This document shows positions 8,210 through 17,193 of a stretch of DNA of 64,000 bases, piece by piece. Where the stretch lies: NCBI GenBank assembly GCA_051209155.1, contig JBPJGB010000001.1. One strand, 5' to 3'. A model generated the notes under the pieces. The model was not told the origin of the DNA and did not search any database. It saw only the letters and a list, made by a program, of their open reading frames with translations. The stretch's first letter is position 1. Each line of letters starts with the position of its first letter. Source of the DNA: Actomonas sp051209155 (GTDB lineage Bacteria; Verrucomicrobiota; Verrucomicrobiia; Opitutales; Opitutaceae). The position numbers and the translations under genes were made by a program.

Positions 8210-9013
8210 TCAGTTCGCTGCGCCGGCGTCTCGGCTCCAGGGGGCGGCGACGACTTTGTAGCCGTCCGGGCTCTTGCGGAAGACGACGCCGTCAAAGCGG
8301 AAGTATTCGATGTCCTGGTGCCAGACCGGCTGGGCGCCGATGGGGAGCACGTCGGACACGGCGCCGACCGGGGTGGCGACCCACACGAGGCCGTTGGCGG
8401 TGGGCTTGAAGAACTCGCCGTCAATGAGGCGCAGCTCCTGTTCATCCTGCCAGACGGAAAGGTAAGCGGGTTTGGGCTCGGGAGCGCCGATCTCGCGGTT
8501 CGGATCAATCCCTTCGTCGGTCACTTCGTAACGCACTTTGGTGGAGGGACGTTCACGCTCGATGATGACCGGCCGCTCGACCACGACGTAACCGCGGTTG
8601 TAAGGGCGGTAGTAAATGTCGTCCGCGACGAAATAGATCGTGGAATCAAAGACCACGCGACGGTGGTGGCGCGGTAGCGCGCTGACGTAGAATCCCGGGT
8701 AAAAGCCCGTGCGGTAATAAGGGCGATAGTAGGGGGAGCGGCGGTAATTGTCGCGGGAAACGCCGACGTGCCAGCTGTTTACGCCGTAGGATCCGACACC
8801 GATGCCGAACGAGTAGTGGGTGCGGCTACGATTGCGGTCGCGATGATCGTAGCGGTCGTGCCGATCGTGACGGTCGCGGTCATGCCCGCGGTCCCGATCC
8901 CGGTCGCCCCCGCGGTCCGCCAGGGCGATCGAAGGAAAGGCCAGGGCCAATGCGAGGGCGGAGAGGAGCGCGGCGGGGCCGAGGCGGCGAAGACGGGTGG
9001 CCGAGGTTTTCAT
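8210..9013 (-). CDS. Exported DUF6515 family protein with a charged Arg/Asp/His-rich segment
   Basis: A 267-residue exported protein. A signal peptide (about residues 1-32, ending in ALA) is followed by a low-complexity stretch of alternating Asp, Arg and His (about 33-62), then a region rich in Tyr, Arg and Pro (YYRPYYR), and a C-terminal half that I recognise as DUF6515-like. That half has two short beta repeats of the type GEFFKPTANGLVWVATPVG and DGVVFRKSPDGYKVVAAPW. The function is unknown; an envelope or surface location is likely. The ATG at 9013 is chosen because the signal peptide starts there; upstream frame is non-homologous. It lies 76 bases after the next minus-strand gene. Confidence 0.75.
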   Translation of the reverse strand: MKTSATRLRRLGPAALLSALALALAFPSIALADRGGDRDRDRGHDRDRHDRHDRYDHRDRNRSRTHYSFGIGVGSYGVNSWHVGVSRDNYRRSPYYRPYYRTGFYPGFYVSALPRHHRRVVFDSTIYFVADDIYYRPYNRGYVVVERPVIIERERPSTKVRYEVTDEGIDPNREIGAPEPKPAYLSVWQDEQELRLIDGEFFKPTANGLVWVATPVGAVSDVLPIGAQPVWHQDIEYFRFDGVVFRKSPDGYKVVAAPWSRDAGAAN

Positions 9014-9089
9014 GAGGAATGAGACGGGTTTCAGGTCGTTCTGTTCCTCCTTGGGACGGCACGGCTCGCCGCCGTATTCAGCTTTTTTC

Positions 9090-9605
9090 CTAGGCGAGGC
9101 CTTTTTCCTGCAGGGCGCGGGAGAGCTGTTCCATGAAGGCTTGGGAATCCTCGGGTGACGGACGGTAGCCTTCCTGACTGATCTCGGTGAAGCCGGGGCG
9201 ACCGTAGTTGTCGATGATCCACTTGCCGGTGACGCCGTCGCTGAAGGTGACGGAACCGCTGGCGAGGGCGCCGGGAATGAGGGTGGCGGCGTCGACCTCG
9301 AGGCTGACGTTGCCGTCGACGGGCAGGGCGTCGGCATCTTCGAGGGCGGCTTCGTCCTCGCCCGGTGCTCCGCCGACGGGGCTGGGGGCGGGTTTGGGGG
9401 GCGGGGCTTTGGAGACGTCACTGGCGTCGGCCTTGGGCGCGGGGTCGACCAGGGTGAGGTCGAGGTCATCGACCAGGAAGCGAACATCCATGTAGGTCAT
9501 GGACAGGCCGAACTCTTCCTGGATGCGTTTTTGCACGTCCGAGAGGCTGGCGCCGTCGCGGACCCATTGGGCCACGGTGGAGGTTTGTTCGGAGGAAAGG
9601 GACAT
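9090..9605 (-). CDS. Hypothetical protein with a degenerate helical N-terminus and Pro-rich linker
   Basis: A 171-residue soluble protein of unknown function. The first 50 residues form predicted helices (VAQWVRDGASLSDVQKRIQEEFG) that resemble a small DNA- or protein-binding helical domain in which the segment SLSDVQKRI could be a helix-turn-helix. Residues 53-80 are a Pro/Ala-rich linker. The C-terminal 80 residues are a beta-rich domain with a GKWIIDNYGRPGF stretch. I recognise this only as a conserved type in Opitutaceae-like genomes. Its start codon directly abuts an inverted repeat, so its leader would be made of that repeat. No Shine-Dalgarno sequence is visible. Confidence 0.6.
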   Translation of the reverse strand: MSLSSEQTSTVAQWVRDGASLSDVQKRIQEEFGLSMTYMDVRFLVDDLDLTLVDPAPKADASDVSKAPPPKPAPSPVGGAPGEDEAALEDADALPVDGNVSLEVDAATLIPGALASGSVTFSDGVTGKWIIDNYGRPGFTEISQEGYRPSPEDSQAFMEQLSRALQEKGLA

Positions 9606-9720
9606 GGGATTTTCGAATTTCGATTTGGGATTTTCGATTTTTGGCGGTGCTCGGCAACCGATTAGGCGATCGCCCGCGGGCGCAAATCGAAAATCCAGAA
9701 TCGAGAATCGAATATCCAGA
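9606..9720. repeat. Inverted-repeat element with GGATTTTCGATTT arms
   Basis: A 13-bp perfect inverted repeat (9628-9640 and 9684-9696, GGATTTTCGATTT) lies in the gap between dnaA and the next minus-strand gene. Further degenerate copies of the word (A/G)GATTTTCGA occur at both edges (9607-9622 and 9698-9719). The centre is GC-rich. The AT-rich arms stand out from the surrounding GC-rich DNA. A related element with AATCCCAAA words lies at 21738-21823. It could be a mobile palindromic repeat or a transcription stop for dnaA. Confidence 0.5.
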
Positions 9721-9726
9721 CGCGCT

Positions 9727-11127
9727 TTAGCGCGACAGTTGATTGCGCAGGAACTCGATGCTGCTGCGCATGGAGGTGTCCTGCTCCATCATGTTGTCCA
9801 CGGCCTTGCAGGCGTGGATGACGGTGCCGTGATCGCGGCCACCGAAGGCGTCGCCGATTTCCTGCAGGGAGTGCTTGGTGAGCGTGCGGGAGAGATACAT
9901 CGCGATCTGGCGGGGGATGGCGATGTTGTTGGGGCGCCGCTTGCTGGTCATGTCGGCCAGGCGGATTTGGAAATGGTCGACCACCTTGCGCTGGATGGTG
10001 TCGATGGTGAGGACGTTTTGCGCCTGCTCCATGAGCACGTCCTTGAGGAGCTCCTGGGTGATCGCGACGTCGAGGTGCTTGCCGGTGAGGGAGGCATAGC
10101 TGGCGACCTTGATGAGGGCACCCTCGAGACGGCGGATGTTCTTGGAGATGTTTTGCGCGATGAAGGTGAGGACGTCGGACGGGACGGAGAGACCGAGCGA
10201 CTTGGCCTTGGTGCGCAGGATGGCGACGCGGGTTTCGAAGTCGGGGGCTTGGATGTCGGCCGGCAGGCCCCATTCGAAGCGGGAAACGAGGCGGGATTCG
10301 AGTTTGGCAATCTCGGAGGCGCGGCGATCGCTGGACAGGACGATCTGCTTACCGGACTCAAAGAGGTCGTTGAAGGTGTGGAAGAACTCTTCCTGGATGC
10401 GCTCCTTGCCGCCGAGGAACTGCACGTCGTCGAGCAGGAGCACGTCGACGTTGCGGTAGCGCTGGCGGAACTTTACGAGGGCGTTTTCCTGCAGGCCCTG
10501 AATGAACTCGTTGGTGAACTTCTCGGTGGAGAGGTAGGCGACGCGGGCATCGGGCTTGTGGCGCAGGATGGCGTGGCCGATGGCATGCATCAGGTGGGTC
10601 TTGCCGAGACCGGTGTCCCCGTAGAGGAAGAGCGGGTTGTAGGCCTGCGCCGGCGACTGGGCGACGGCGAGGGCGGCGGCCTGGGCCATCTGGTTGTTCG
10701 AGCCCACGACGTAGGTCTCGAAGGTGTTGCGGGGATTCAGGTTGCCGGCATGGGCGGCGGCGTGGGCACGACCTTGGCGGGTGAGCGGCGTGCTGCGGCG
10801 GGCTGGCGCGGTGCGCGGGGCGGCCTCGGGTTGCTCGGTCGCGGTTTCCCGGGCGGTCGAGGCCTGCGCCGTGTCGTTCTTGCGCAGGCGGACCGCGACA
10901 TCGCGACCGGAGGTGAGGCGCAGGCGCTGCACGATGAGGTCCAGATAGTTGTCGTGAATCCAGATCGCGGCGAAGTCGTTGGGCACGCCGAGCGTAAGGC
11001 TGTCGTCATCTCCCTCCAGGCACACGAGGGGAGCGAACCATAGCTGGAAGACATCGTCGGGAAACAGGTCCTTGAAGTCCTGTTTGACGGTTTCCCAAAG
11101 CGAAAGTGACGACGAAAGTGCGGGCAT
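9727..11127 (-). CDS. dnaA: Chromosomal replication initiator DnaA
   Basis: A 466-residue DnaA. Domain I is at about residues 8-80, a variable linker rich in Ala, Thr and Arg at 82-128, the AAA+ domain at about 130-345, and the DNA-binding domain IV at the C-terminus. Walker A is GDTGLGKTH at 170-178; Walker B is LLLDDVQFL; domain IV has the DnaA signature around GGRDHGTVIHACKAV. It binds DnaA boxes and opens the replication origin. Length is normal. Two TTATTCACA boxes lie upstream at 11150 and 11446, consistent with autoregulation. dnaN, recF and gyrB do not follow. Confidence 0.97.
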   Translation of the reverse strand: MPALSSSLSLWETVKQDFKDLFPDDVFQLWFAPLVCLEGDDDSLTLGVPNDFAAIWIHDNYLDLIVQRLRLTSGRDVAVRLRKNDTAQASTARETATEQPEAAPRTAPARRSTPLTRQGRAHAAAHAGNLNPRNTFETYVVGSNNQMAQAAALAVAQSPAQAYNPLFLYGDTGLGKTHLMHAIGHAILRHKPDARVAYLSTEKFTNEFIQGLQENALVKFRQRYRNVDVLLLDDVQFLGGKERIQEEFFHTFNDLFESGKQIVLSSDRRASEIAKLESRLVSRFEWGLPADIQAPDFETRVAILRTKAKSLGLSVPSDVLTFIAQNISKNIRRLEGALIKVASYASLTGKHLDVAITQELLKDVLMEQAQNVLTIDTIQRKVVDHFQIRLADMTSKRRPNNIAIPRQIAMYLSRTLTKHSLQEIGDAFGGRDHGTVIHACKAVDNMMEQDTSMRSSIEFLRNQLSR

Positions 11128-11149
11128 TAATTCAGACGGCTAGGCGGTT

Positions 11150-11158
11150 TTATTCACA
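11150..11158 (+). promoter_or_regulatory. DnaA box TTATTCACA
   Basis: A 9-mer matching the DnaA box consensus TTATNCACA, 22 bases upstream of the dnaA start codon. Its position fits feedback control of dnaA by its own product. Confidence 0.55.
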
Positions 11159-11445
11159 AGGCGCCAATGAGCCACCAATACGCACGTCTGAAGCAATGGA
11201 ATTCCAAGAGGCGGCAATCGGGAAAAAGGGAGTGGGCGGCGTCAAAAATGCGGGGTAGCGGATGAAGAATGGAAATCATAAAACTTTGACAACCAGTGGG
11301 TAATGAGTGCGAGCGGCCTGGATCGGCGGAATTCGATCGGACAAACGTGAGAAAGAGCGGACCCAACAGCGCGACAGGGGCGTGGTGGAGAGAGACGAAT
11401 AAACGTCGATGGAAATTGGGGTTTCAAGGCGAACTTTCCCACAAG

Positions 11446-11454
11446 TTATTCACA
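11446..11454 (+). promoter_or_regulatory. Second DnaA box TTATTCACA
   Basis: An identical copy of the 9-mer found at 11150, in the same orientation, within the sequence CAAGTTATTCACACAG. Two identical boxes within 305 bases upstream of dnaA are unlikely by chance in GC-rich DNA. Confidence 0.55.
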
Positions 11455-11654
11455 CAGCCGGGGGTATAACTTTTGGAGATTTTTCTGTTGCCACGAGGCG
11501 GTGTTTCAACCGCCGCGAAAGTCGCGAAATCTGCGTAAGGATGCAAGCACTACAAACAGGCCTATTCCCCTAGGTAAGGCGGGTATTTCCGCGCACGTTG
11601 CCGTAGTGTTTCATATGTTACGGCGTCGTCACGGGGGTGTGTCGATGCCCCGAT

Positions 11655-13682
11655 TCAGGGCTCGGGGTCCACCCATTTTCCATGTTCTCGGATGAGTTCG
11701 ATTAATCGATCGTCGGCCTCTTTTTGGGCGATATTGTAACGCACGCAGGTTTTGCCGACGTAGAGATTGATCTTGCCGGGGGCGCCACCGACGTAACCGA
11801 AGTCGGCGTCGGCCATTTCGCCCGGCCCGTTCACGATGCAGCCCATGATGGCAATCTTCACCCCTTTCAGGTGGCCGGTCTTTTCGCGAATGCGTTGCGT
11901 CGTGGTCTGCAGGTCGAAGAGCGTGCGGCCGCAGGAAGGGCAGGCGACAAACTCGGTTTTGGTGATGCGGGCGCCGGCGCCTTGCAGGACGTTGTAGGCG
12001 AGTTTCACGCCGCGGATGGCGTCGGGCTCGGTTTCGAGGCTGATCAGGTCGCCCAGTCCGTCACAGAGCAGGGAACCGGTCAGCATCGAGGCGTCGAGCA
12101 GGCGGGAGAGAAACGAGGCCTCGGCGGTGAGGCGGGCGGCTGGCGTGTTGCGAATCCAGAGTGGCAGGCCCAGGCCGTGCAACTTGAGGGTGGCGGCCAC
12201 GGCCCGATAGGCGCCGATCGTGTGCTGCGCCGTCGTTTTGTGGTGCGTGGTGGCGATGATACGGCCGTGGCCCAGCGTTGAGATCGTCGGAGCCAGTTCG
12301 GCCCAGTCGGCCGCCGCCGCATCGATCGCGAGCGTGACGGTGGCGTGCGGGCGCGTCAGCTCGATCCACTGCGCCAGCTCGGGCCCATCACGGGACGTGA
12401 AGGTGCGCAGCAAAGTGAGCGGCGCGCGCGCGGCGGTGAGGGTGGCGCTCAGGTCGGCGGGTTGCAGGGCGGCCGCGAGCTCGAGCGCGAGAAACGCGGA
12501 GGGGAGTTCGGCGGCCACGTTGGAGAGGCGATCGAGTTCTTCCGTCGACTGCACCGGGACCAGCAGGCCCTCGGGTGGGTTGTCCTTGAGCGCGGGCGAA
12601 CGCAGCTGGGCGGCGAAGTTCGACAGCTCGGCGACGGACGGTGCGCGGACGATGACGCGGGGGGCTTGTTCGACGCCGACGGCGCAGTCGGGCGCGAGTT
12701 CGAGGTCGGTGATGCGGCGGCGCTGGAAGTGGAAGGGATCCAGTGAGTCGGGCGCGTCGATCGGGAAAGCGTCGGCCGGAACGGTTTCCTCGCTCCAACG
12801 GGCGCTCGCTTTGGCGGCGAGAGCCTGGGCCACCGGGATCTCGTAGACCGGATCCTCGGTGAGCGACACGCGGATGGTGTCGCCGAGGCCGTCGAGCAGG
12901 AGGCTGCCGATGCCGATGGCGCTCTTGATGCGGCCGTCTTCACCGTCGCCGGCTTCGGTGACGCCGAGGTGGAGCGGGTAGTGCATGTTCTCGGCCGCCA
13001 TGCGCTGCACGAGCAGGCGGTAGGCCTCGATCATGACCTTCGGGTTGGAGGCCTTCATCGACAGGATGATGGCGTGGAAGGCGTGGTCCTCGGCGATGCG
13101 CAGAAACTCAAGCGCGCTCTCCACCATGCCGAGCGGCGTGTCGCCGTAGCGGTTCATGATGCGGTCGGAGAGCGAACCGTGGTTGGTGCCGATGCGCAGG
13201 GCTCGGCCAAGGGTCTTGGCGCGTTTGACGAGCGGGCTGAAGGCCTCGTGCAAGCGCTCGAGTTCCTCGTTGTAGGCGGCGTCGGAATATTCGGTGACGG
13301 CGAACTTCTTTTTGTCGGCGTAGTTGCCGGGGTTCACGCGGACCTTTTCGACGTGCTCGACCGCTTCCATCGCCGCGCTGGGCAGGAAGTGGATGTCGGC
13401 CACGAGCGGGACGTGGGCGAAACCGGCGGCACTGAACTGTTTGCGGATATCCTTGAGCGCGCGGGCGGCGGCCTTGTTGGGGGCGGTGACGCGCACGATT
13501 TCACAACCGACTTCGGCGAGGGCGATGGCCTGCTTGACGGTGGCGGCGACGTCCTGGGTGTTGGTCGTCGTCATCGACTGGACGCGCAGCGGTTGGGAAC
13601 CGCCGACGCCGACATTGCCGACCATGACTTCGGTCGACCGACGGCGCAAAGTGCGGAAACGGGAAGCGCAGTAGCTGCTCAT
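11655..13682 (-). CDS. ispG: 4-hydroxy-3-methylbut-2-enyl diphosphate synthase, long form
   Basis: A 675-residue IspG (GcpE), which makes HMBDP from the cyclic diphosphate in the MEP isoprenoid pathway using an iron-sulfur cluster. The N-terminal TIM-barrel part runs to about residue 290 (RRRSTEVMVGNVGVGG near the start, LHLGVTEAGDGEDGRIKSA near 240). A large central insertion at about 290-560 marks the long form known from Chlamydiae, Bacteroidetes and plants. The C-terminal cluster domain has CPSCGR and MGCIVNGPGE, giving the three cysteine ligands. It is the last gene of the uppS-cdsA-dxr-rseP-ispG run, 51 bases after rseP, and supplies precursors for the lipid carrier made by UppS. Confidence 0.95.
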   Translation of the reverse strand: MSSYCASRFRTLRRRSTEVMVGNVGVGGSQPLRVQSMTTTNTQDVAATVKQAIALAEVGCEIVRVTAPNKAAARALKDIRKQFSAAGFAHVPLVADIHFLPSAAMEAVEHVEKVRVNPGNYADKKKFAVTEYSDAAYNEELERLHEAFSPLVKRAKTLGRALRIGTNHGSLSDRIMNRYGDTPLGMVESALEFLRIAEDHAFHAIILSMKASNPKVMIEAYRLLVQRMAAENMHYPLHLGVTEAGDGEDGRIKSAIGIGSLLLDGLGDTIRVSLTEDPVYEIPVAQALAAKASARWSEETVPADAFPIDAPDSLDPFHFQRRRITDLELAPDCAVGVEQAPRVIVRAPSVAELSNFAAQLRSPALKDNPPEGLLVPVQSTEELDRLSNVAAELPSAFLALELAAALQPADLSATLTAARAPLTLLRTFTSRDGPELAQWIELTRPHATVTLAIDAAAADWAELAPTISTLGHGRIIATTHHKTTAQHTIGAYRAVAATLKLHGLGLPLWIRNTPAARLTAEASFLSRLLDASMLTGSLLCDGLGDLISLETEPDAIRGVKLAYNVLQGAGARITKTEFVACPSCGRTLFDLQTTTQRIREKTGHLKGVKIAIMGCIVNGPGEMADADFGYVGGAPGKINLYVGKTCVRYNIAQKEADDRLIELIREHGKWVDPEP

Positions 13683-13733
13683 GGAAAAACGGCTTGGGAA
13701 ACGCGGCGGTCGGCCCGGCGGTCCGACCCGGCC

Positions 13734-15179
13734 TCAGGGAGCCGGCGTGGTGGTTTCCGTCGGTTCGGCGGCGGCCTCTTCGCGCGCGGCGTCGCGGGCG
13801 GCGTCGCGGCGCCAGCGGCCGACGTCGAAGAAGGACACGTAGATGATCATGCTGAAGAGCAGGACCATGAACACGCTCTGGGTCGTCATCACGAAGCTCT
13901 CGGGCAGGTTGCGGCCACGGAGCCGGTTGATCGTGGCGAAGAGCATGTGGCCGCCGTCGAGCACGGGAATCGGCAACAGGTTGAAGATAGCGAGATTGAT
14001 GTTCACGAGGATCGTGAACCAAAGCACGAGACGAATGTCGGCCTGCGCGGCGAGGTGGAAGACGCGAATGATGCCGACCGGTCCGCTGAGTTTGGAAATG
14101 CCGATGTCGGACTGGGGGTTGATGAGGCTGCCGAGCGTGCGGAAGGTCATGTGCACGTGGTTGCTGAACTGCTCCCACGGCGTCGGGTAGACCAACTTCG
14201 AATCGGTCATGAGGCGCAGACCCAACTCGGCCGGTTGCTCGACATCGGGCCGGGCCGGCAGGGTGAGGGTGAGGTCCTGACCTTCGCGTTGGACGTGCAT
14301 CGCGATGGCGCGGTTGTGATGGGCCGCGAGATAGTCGGCGTAGGTCTGGATGTTGAGGATGCGCTCGTCGTCCAGCTGCAGGATGCGGTCGCCGGCCTGG
14401 AGTCCGAGGGTGGCGGCGGCGCTATCGGGGTCGACACTTTGCACGATGAGCTCGTAGGCGGCGATGATGCCGACTTTGCGGACCTCGTCGTCGCCGGCAA
14501 TCTGCGGGTAGATCGTGAGGTCCTGCACCTGCCCGTTACGCTCGATGGTGAAGACGTTGGTGCGGCGGCCGTCGTCGGTGCGACCCGCGCTGGTGACGAG
14601 GGTCTGGAGGAGCTCCGACCAGTCGTCGACCTTCACGCCGTCGATGGCAAGGATGGTGTCGCCGACCTCGAGGCCGGCCTCGCGCGCGGGGCTGGGCACC
14701 ACCTCGTCGGCGGCGTTGCGCATCTCGTTCACGACATAACCGATCTGGGTGGTCGCCTGGTCGCTGGTGGTGGGTTGGCCGACGAGCCAGATGATGGTGG
14801 CGAGAACGAAGGCGAAGATCAGGTTAAACACCGCGCCGGCGGCGAAGACGATGATGCGCGTCGCGTAGCTGACGGGCGGGAGGTCTTTGGTTTCGAAATC
14901 GGCCTCACCCTCGATGCTCGACATGTCGGCGAGCTGGGGCAGCAGGACGTAGCCGCCGAGCGGCAGCCAGGAAACGCGGTATTCCACCCCGTCCTTACCG
15001 CGCCAGCCGAACATGCGCGGACCGAAACCGATGGAGAAACGGGCGACTTTCACCCCGCGGCGGCGGGCGGCGAGGAAGTGGCCGAGCTCGTGCACAAAGA
15101 TCGAGCCACCAAAAAAGATGACGATGAGGAAGACGGCCCAAACGTTGGAAAACAGGGCGTTGAGGAGATCCGCGGGCAT
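13734..15179 (-). CDS. rseP: RIP metalloprotease RseP (site-2 protease family)
   Basis: A 481-residue inner-membrane zinc protease that cuts substrates within the membrane, for example anti-sigma factors. The first helix carries HELGH at 30-34, the third metal-binding motif is in NLLPIPVLDGGHM at about 405-417, and two PDZ domains lie between (around GLEVGDTILAIDGVKV and GLQAGDRILQLDDERI). Two PDZ domains are as in E. coli RseP. A Glu/Ala/Thr-rich tail ends the protein. It sits between dxr and ispG with a gap of eight bases after dxr. A bamA gene, often next to rseP, is not here. Confidence 0.94.
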   Translation of the reverse strand: MPADLLNALFSNVWAVFLIVIFFGGSIFVHELGHFLAARRRGVKVARFSIGFGPRMFGWRGKDGVEYRVSWLPLGGYVLLPQLADMSSIEGEADFETKDLPPVSYATRIIVFAAGAVFNLIFAFVLATIIWLVGQPTTSDQATTQIGYVVNEMRNAADEVVPSPAREAGLEVGDTILAIDGVKVDDWSELLQTLVTSAGRTDDGRRTNVFTIERNGQVQDLTIYPQIAGDDEVRKVGIIAAYELIVQSVDPDSAAATLGLQAGDRILQLDDERILNIQTYADYLAAHHNRAIAMHVQREGQDLTLTLPARPDVEQPAELGLRLMTDSKLVYPTPWEQFSNHVHMTFRTLGSLINPQSDIGISKLSGPVGIIRVFHLAAQADIRLVLWFTILVNINLAIFNLLPIPVLDGGHMLFATINRLRGRNLPESFVMTTQSVFMVLLFSMIIYVSFFDVGRWRRDAARDAAREEAAAEPTETTTPAP

Positions 15180-15187
15180 GGCGTGGG

Positions 15188-16369
15188 TCAGGAAGAGGAA
15201 AAGGAGGGCAGGAGCGCTTGGGCGAGACGCCGGGTGTCGGCGTCGGCGTGGATGACATCGGCCAAGGCGCCAGGATCTTGATGGTGGGTCTGCTCGAGAA
15301 CCTGCTCGACCAGTCGTGGGATCGCAAGGAAGGGGATTTGTTCGGCGAGAAAGGCGGCGACGGCGATTTCGTTGGCCGCGTTGTAAACGGCGGGGGCGAT
15401 GCCGCCGGCACGCATGGCGTCGAGGGCAAGCCGCAGCATGGGGAAACGCGCCTCATCGATGGTCCGGAAATCGAGCGAGAAGGGGCGATGCACGTCGAGG
15501 GCCGGGTCGACCCCGGGCAGCCGCAGCGGGTGCAGCAAGGCGTGCTGGATCGGAAAGGTCATCGACGGGGGACACAGGTGCGTGATCATCGCTCCGTCGG
15601 TGAATTCCACGAGGCAGTGGGCGAGACTCTGGGGGTGGAGCACGGCCTGACACTGCTCGGGGCGGAGGTCGAAAAGCCACTGGGCTTCAATGAGTTCGAG
15701 CCCCTTGTTGGCCAGCGTCGCGGAGTCGACCGTGATCTTGGGCCCCATGTCCCAATTGGGGTGGCGCAGGGCGTCCGCCGGTGTGACGTGAGCGAGTTGG
15801 TCGAGCGAACAGTCACGGAACGCGCCGCCGGAGGCCGTGAGCACCACTCTCGCGACATCTTTGGTGGGGTTGTCGGCGAGGCACTGAAAGACGGCGTTGT
15901 GTTCGCTGTCGACCGGACGGAGCGTGATGCCGCGGCGGCGCGCGGCGGCCATGACGAACTTGCCGGCCATGACCAGGATTTCTTTGGAGGCGACGGCGAG
16001 GTCTTTGCCAGCCTCGATGGCGGCAAGGGCGGGTTCGAGTCCGGTGACCCCGACGATGGCAACCAGCACGACGTCGGCCTCGGGCAGGGTGGCGAGCGCG
16101 TTGAGCCCCTCCAGTCCGCCGTGCAAAGTGACCGCGGCGGGTAAGCTGGCGGCTGCGCGGGCCTCGTCGTCAAAGATTGCCACGTGGCGCACACTCGGGT
16201 GCTCGCGGGCGATGGCGGCGAGCTGTTGGTGATTGCGGTGGGCGGCGATGCCCACGAGTTGCAGGTGCTCCGGGTGCGCGGCGATGACCCGCAGGGTGCT
16301 TTCGCCGATGGAGCCGGTCGCGCCGAGCAGGACGACACGTTTGGGAGCGTGAGGCGCGGGGGAACTCAC
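15188..16369 (-). CDS. dxr: 1-deoxy-D-xylulose 5-phosphate reductoisomerase
   Basis: A 393-residue Dxr that converts DXP to MEP with NADPH, the committed step of the MEP pathway. It starts with the dinucleotide-binding pattern LLGATGSIGESTL. Active-site segments are ASKEIL (usually NKE in the family, here SKE), PVDSEHNAVFQ, LTASGGAFRD and the C-terminal YNAANE. I choose the GTG at 16369, which overlaps the cdsA stop in GTGA; the longer upstream frame is out-of-family sequence inside cdsA. Translational coupling with cdsA is likely. Length matches the family. Confidence 0.95.
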   Translation of the reverse strand: MSSPAPHAPKRVVLLGATGSIGESTLRVIAAHPEHLQLVGIAAHRNHQQLAAIAREHPSVRHVAIFDDEARAAASLPAAVTLHGGLEGLNALATLPEADVVLVAIVGVTGLEPALAAIEAGKDLAVASKEILVMAGKFVMAAARRRGITLRPVDSEHNAVFQCLADNPTKDVARVVLTASGGAFRDCSLDQLAHVTPADALRHPNWDMGPKITVDSATLANKGLELIEAQWLFDLRPEQCQAVLHPQSLAHCLVEFTDGAMITHLCPPSMTFPIQHALLHPLRLPGVDPALDVHRPFSLDFRTIDEARFPMLRLALDAMRAGGIAPAVYNAANEIAVAAFLAEQIPFLAIPRLVEQVLEQTHHQDPGALADVIHADADTRRLAQALLPSFSSS

Positions 16370-17187
16370 AGCAGGCAGAAGACCACGTAGGCGACCGGCG
16401 ACGTGAGGATGAGGCTGTCCGACAGGTCGAACACCCCGCCGATGCCCGGAATCGTGGCGCCGGCGTCCTTGGCGTTGGTGTGGCGCTTGATGATCGATTC
16501 CACGAGATCGGATATGATGGCGAGGGCCGCGATGGGCAGGGCGAGCAGGCCGGCAATGAGCGGGGTGAAGCCGGCAGGCATCTGCGTTTTCAAACTGATC
16601 ACCAAACCGACGCCGACGGCCACCGAGGTGAGGATGCCGCCGATCGCGCCTTCCCACGTCTTCTTGGGGCTGATTTCCGGGGCCATTTTGTGTCGGCCAA
16701 AGGCGAGGCCGGACAGCAGCGCGCCGACGTCGCAGAACTTCGACACCGCGATCACCCAGACGGCGAGCAGCAGACCGGTGTTCTGCGACGGGGTGTGGAT
16801 GAGGATCGTCCGCGCGAGGAACGACAGCATGAACGGAATGTAGACCACACCGAAGAGCGACCAGGCCAGGGTGTCCAAGCGCTGGTGCGCGCTGCGTTCG
16901 CCGAGGATACGGATGGCAAAGACGATGGCGGTGAGGGCGAGCAGCGGGCCGCTGCCGAGGTTGAGTTCCTCGAGGTAGAGCGGGCTCACGCACAGGGCAC
17001 CGCCGAGCAACATGCCCACGCGGTCGAAGGGCTCCACCCCAAGCCGGCGGATGAGTTTAAAGAATTCCCACAGGGTGAGGACCGCGATGGCGGTCACGAG
17101 CCAGACGGCGCCGACCGGACCCACGAAGATCACGGTGCCGGCGACGACCGCCCAAAGGAGGATGGTGCTGATGATGCGGGAACGCAC
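16366..17187 (-). CDS. cdsA: Phosphatidate cytidylyltransferase
   Basis: A 273-residue integral membrane enzyme that makes CDP-diacylglycerol, the branch point of phospholipid synthesis. It has about eight hydrophobic segments and the family signature near the C-terminus: SPKKTWEGAIGG, followed by the segment SDLVESIIKRHTNAKDAG and the closing GGVFDLSDSL. The start is a GTG at 17187, six bases after the uppS stop region. The stop overlaps the dxr start by four bases. It is part of the envelope-lipid run that begins with uppS. Confidence 0.95.
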   Translation of the reverse strand: MRSRIISTILLWAVVAGTVIFVGPVGAVWLVTAIAVLTLWEFFKLIRRLGVEPFDRVGMLLGGALCVSPLYLEELNLGSGPLLALTAIVFAIRILGERSAHQRLDTLAWSLFGVVYIPFMLSFLARTILIHTPSQNTGLLLAVWVIAVSKFCDVGALLSGLAFGRHKMAPEISPKKTWEGAIGGILTSVAVGVGLVISLKTQMPAGFTPLIAGLLALPIAALAIISDLVESIIKRHTNAKDAGATIPGIGGVFDLSDSLILTSPVAYVVFCLL

Positions 17188-17193
17188 GGTGGT

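Larger units (their letters stand above)
11128..11654. other. 527-base non-coding region upstream of dnaA (possible oriC or dnaA control region)
   Basis: No convincing gene is present between the dnaA start and the ispG stop. The region is less GC-rich than its neighbours and holds two 9-mers matching the DnaA box consensus, 296 bases apart and in the same orientation. AT-richer patches lie at 11265-11300 and 11455-11490. Two strong boxes are few for a full origin, so this may be only the dnaA promoter region. Confidence 0.45.

Noticed and set aside
12969..15281. 770-residue plus-strand open frame opposite ispG and rseP
   Set aside because: It lies antisense to two clear genes; such long frames are common in GC-rich DNA and the product is low in complexity, rich in Asp, Glu, Gly and Val.
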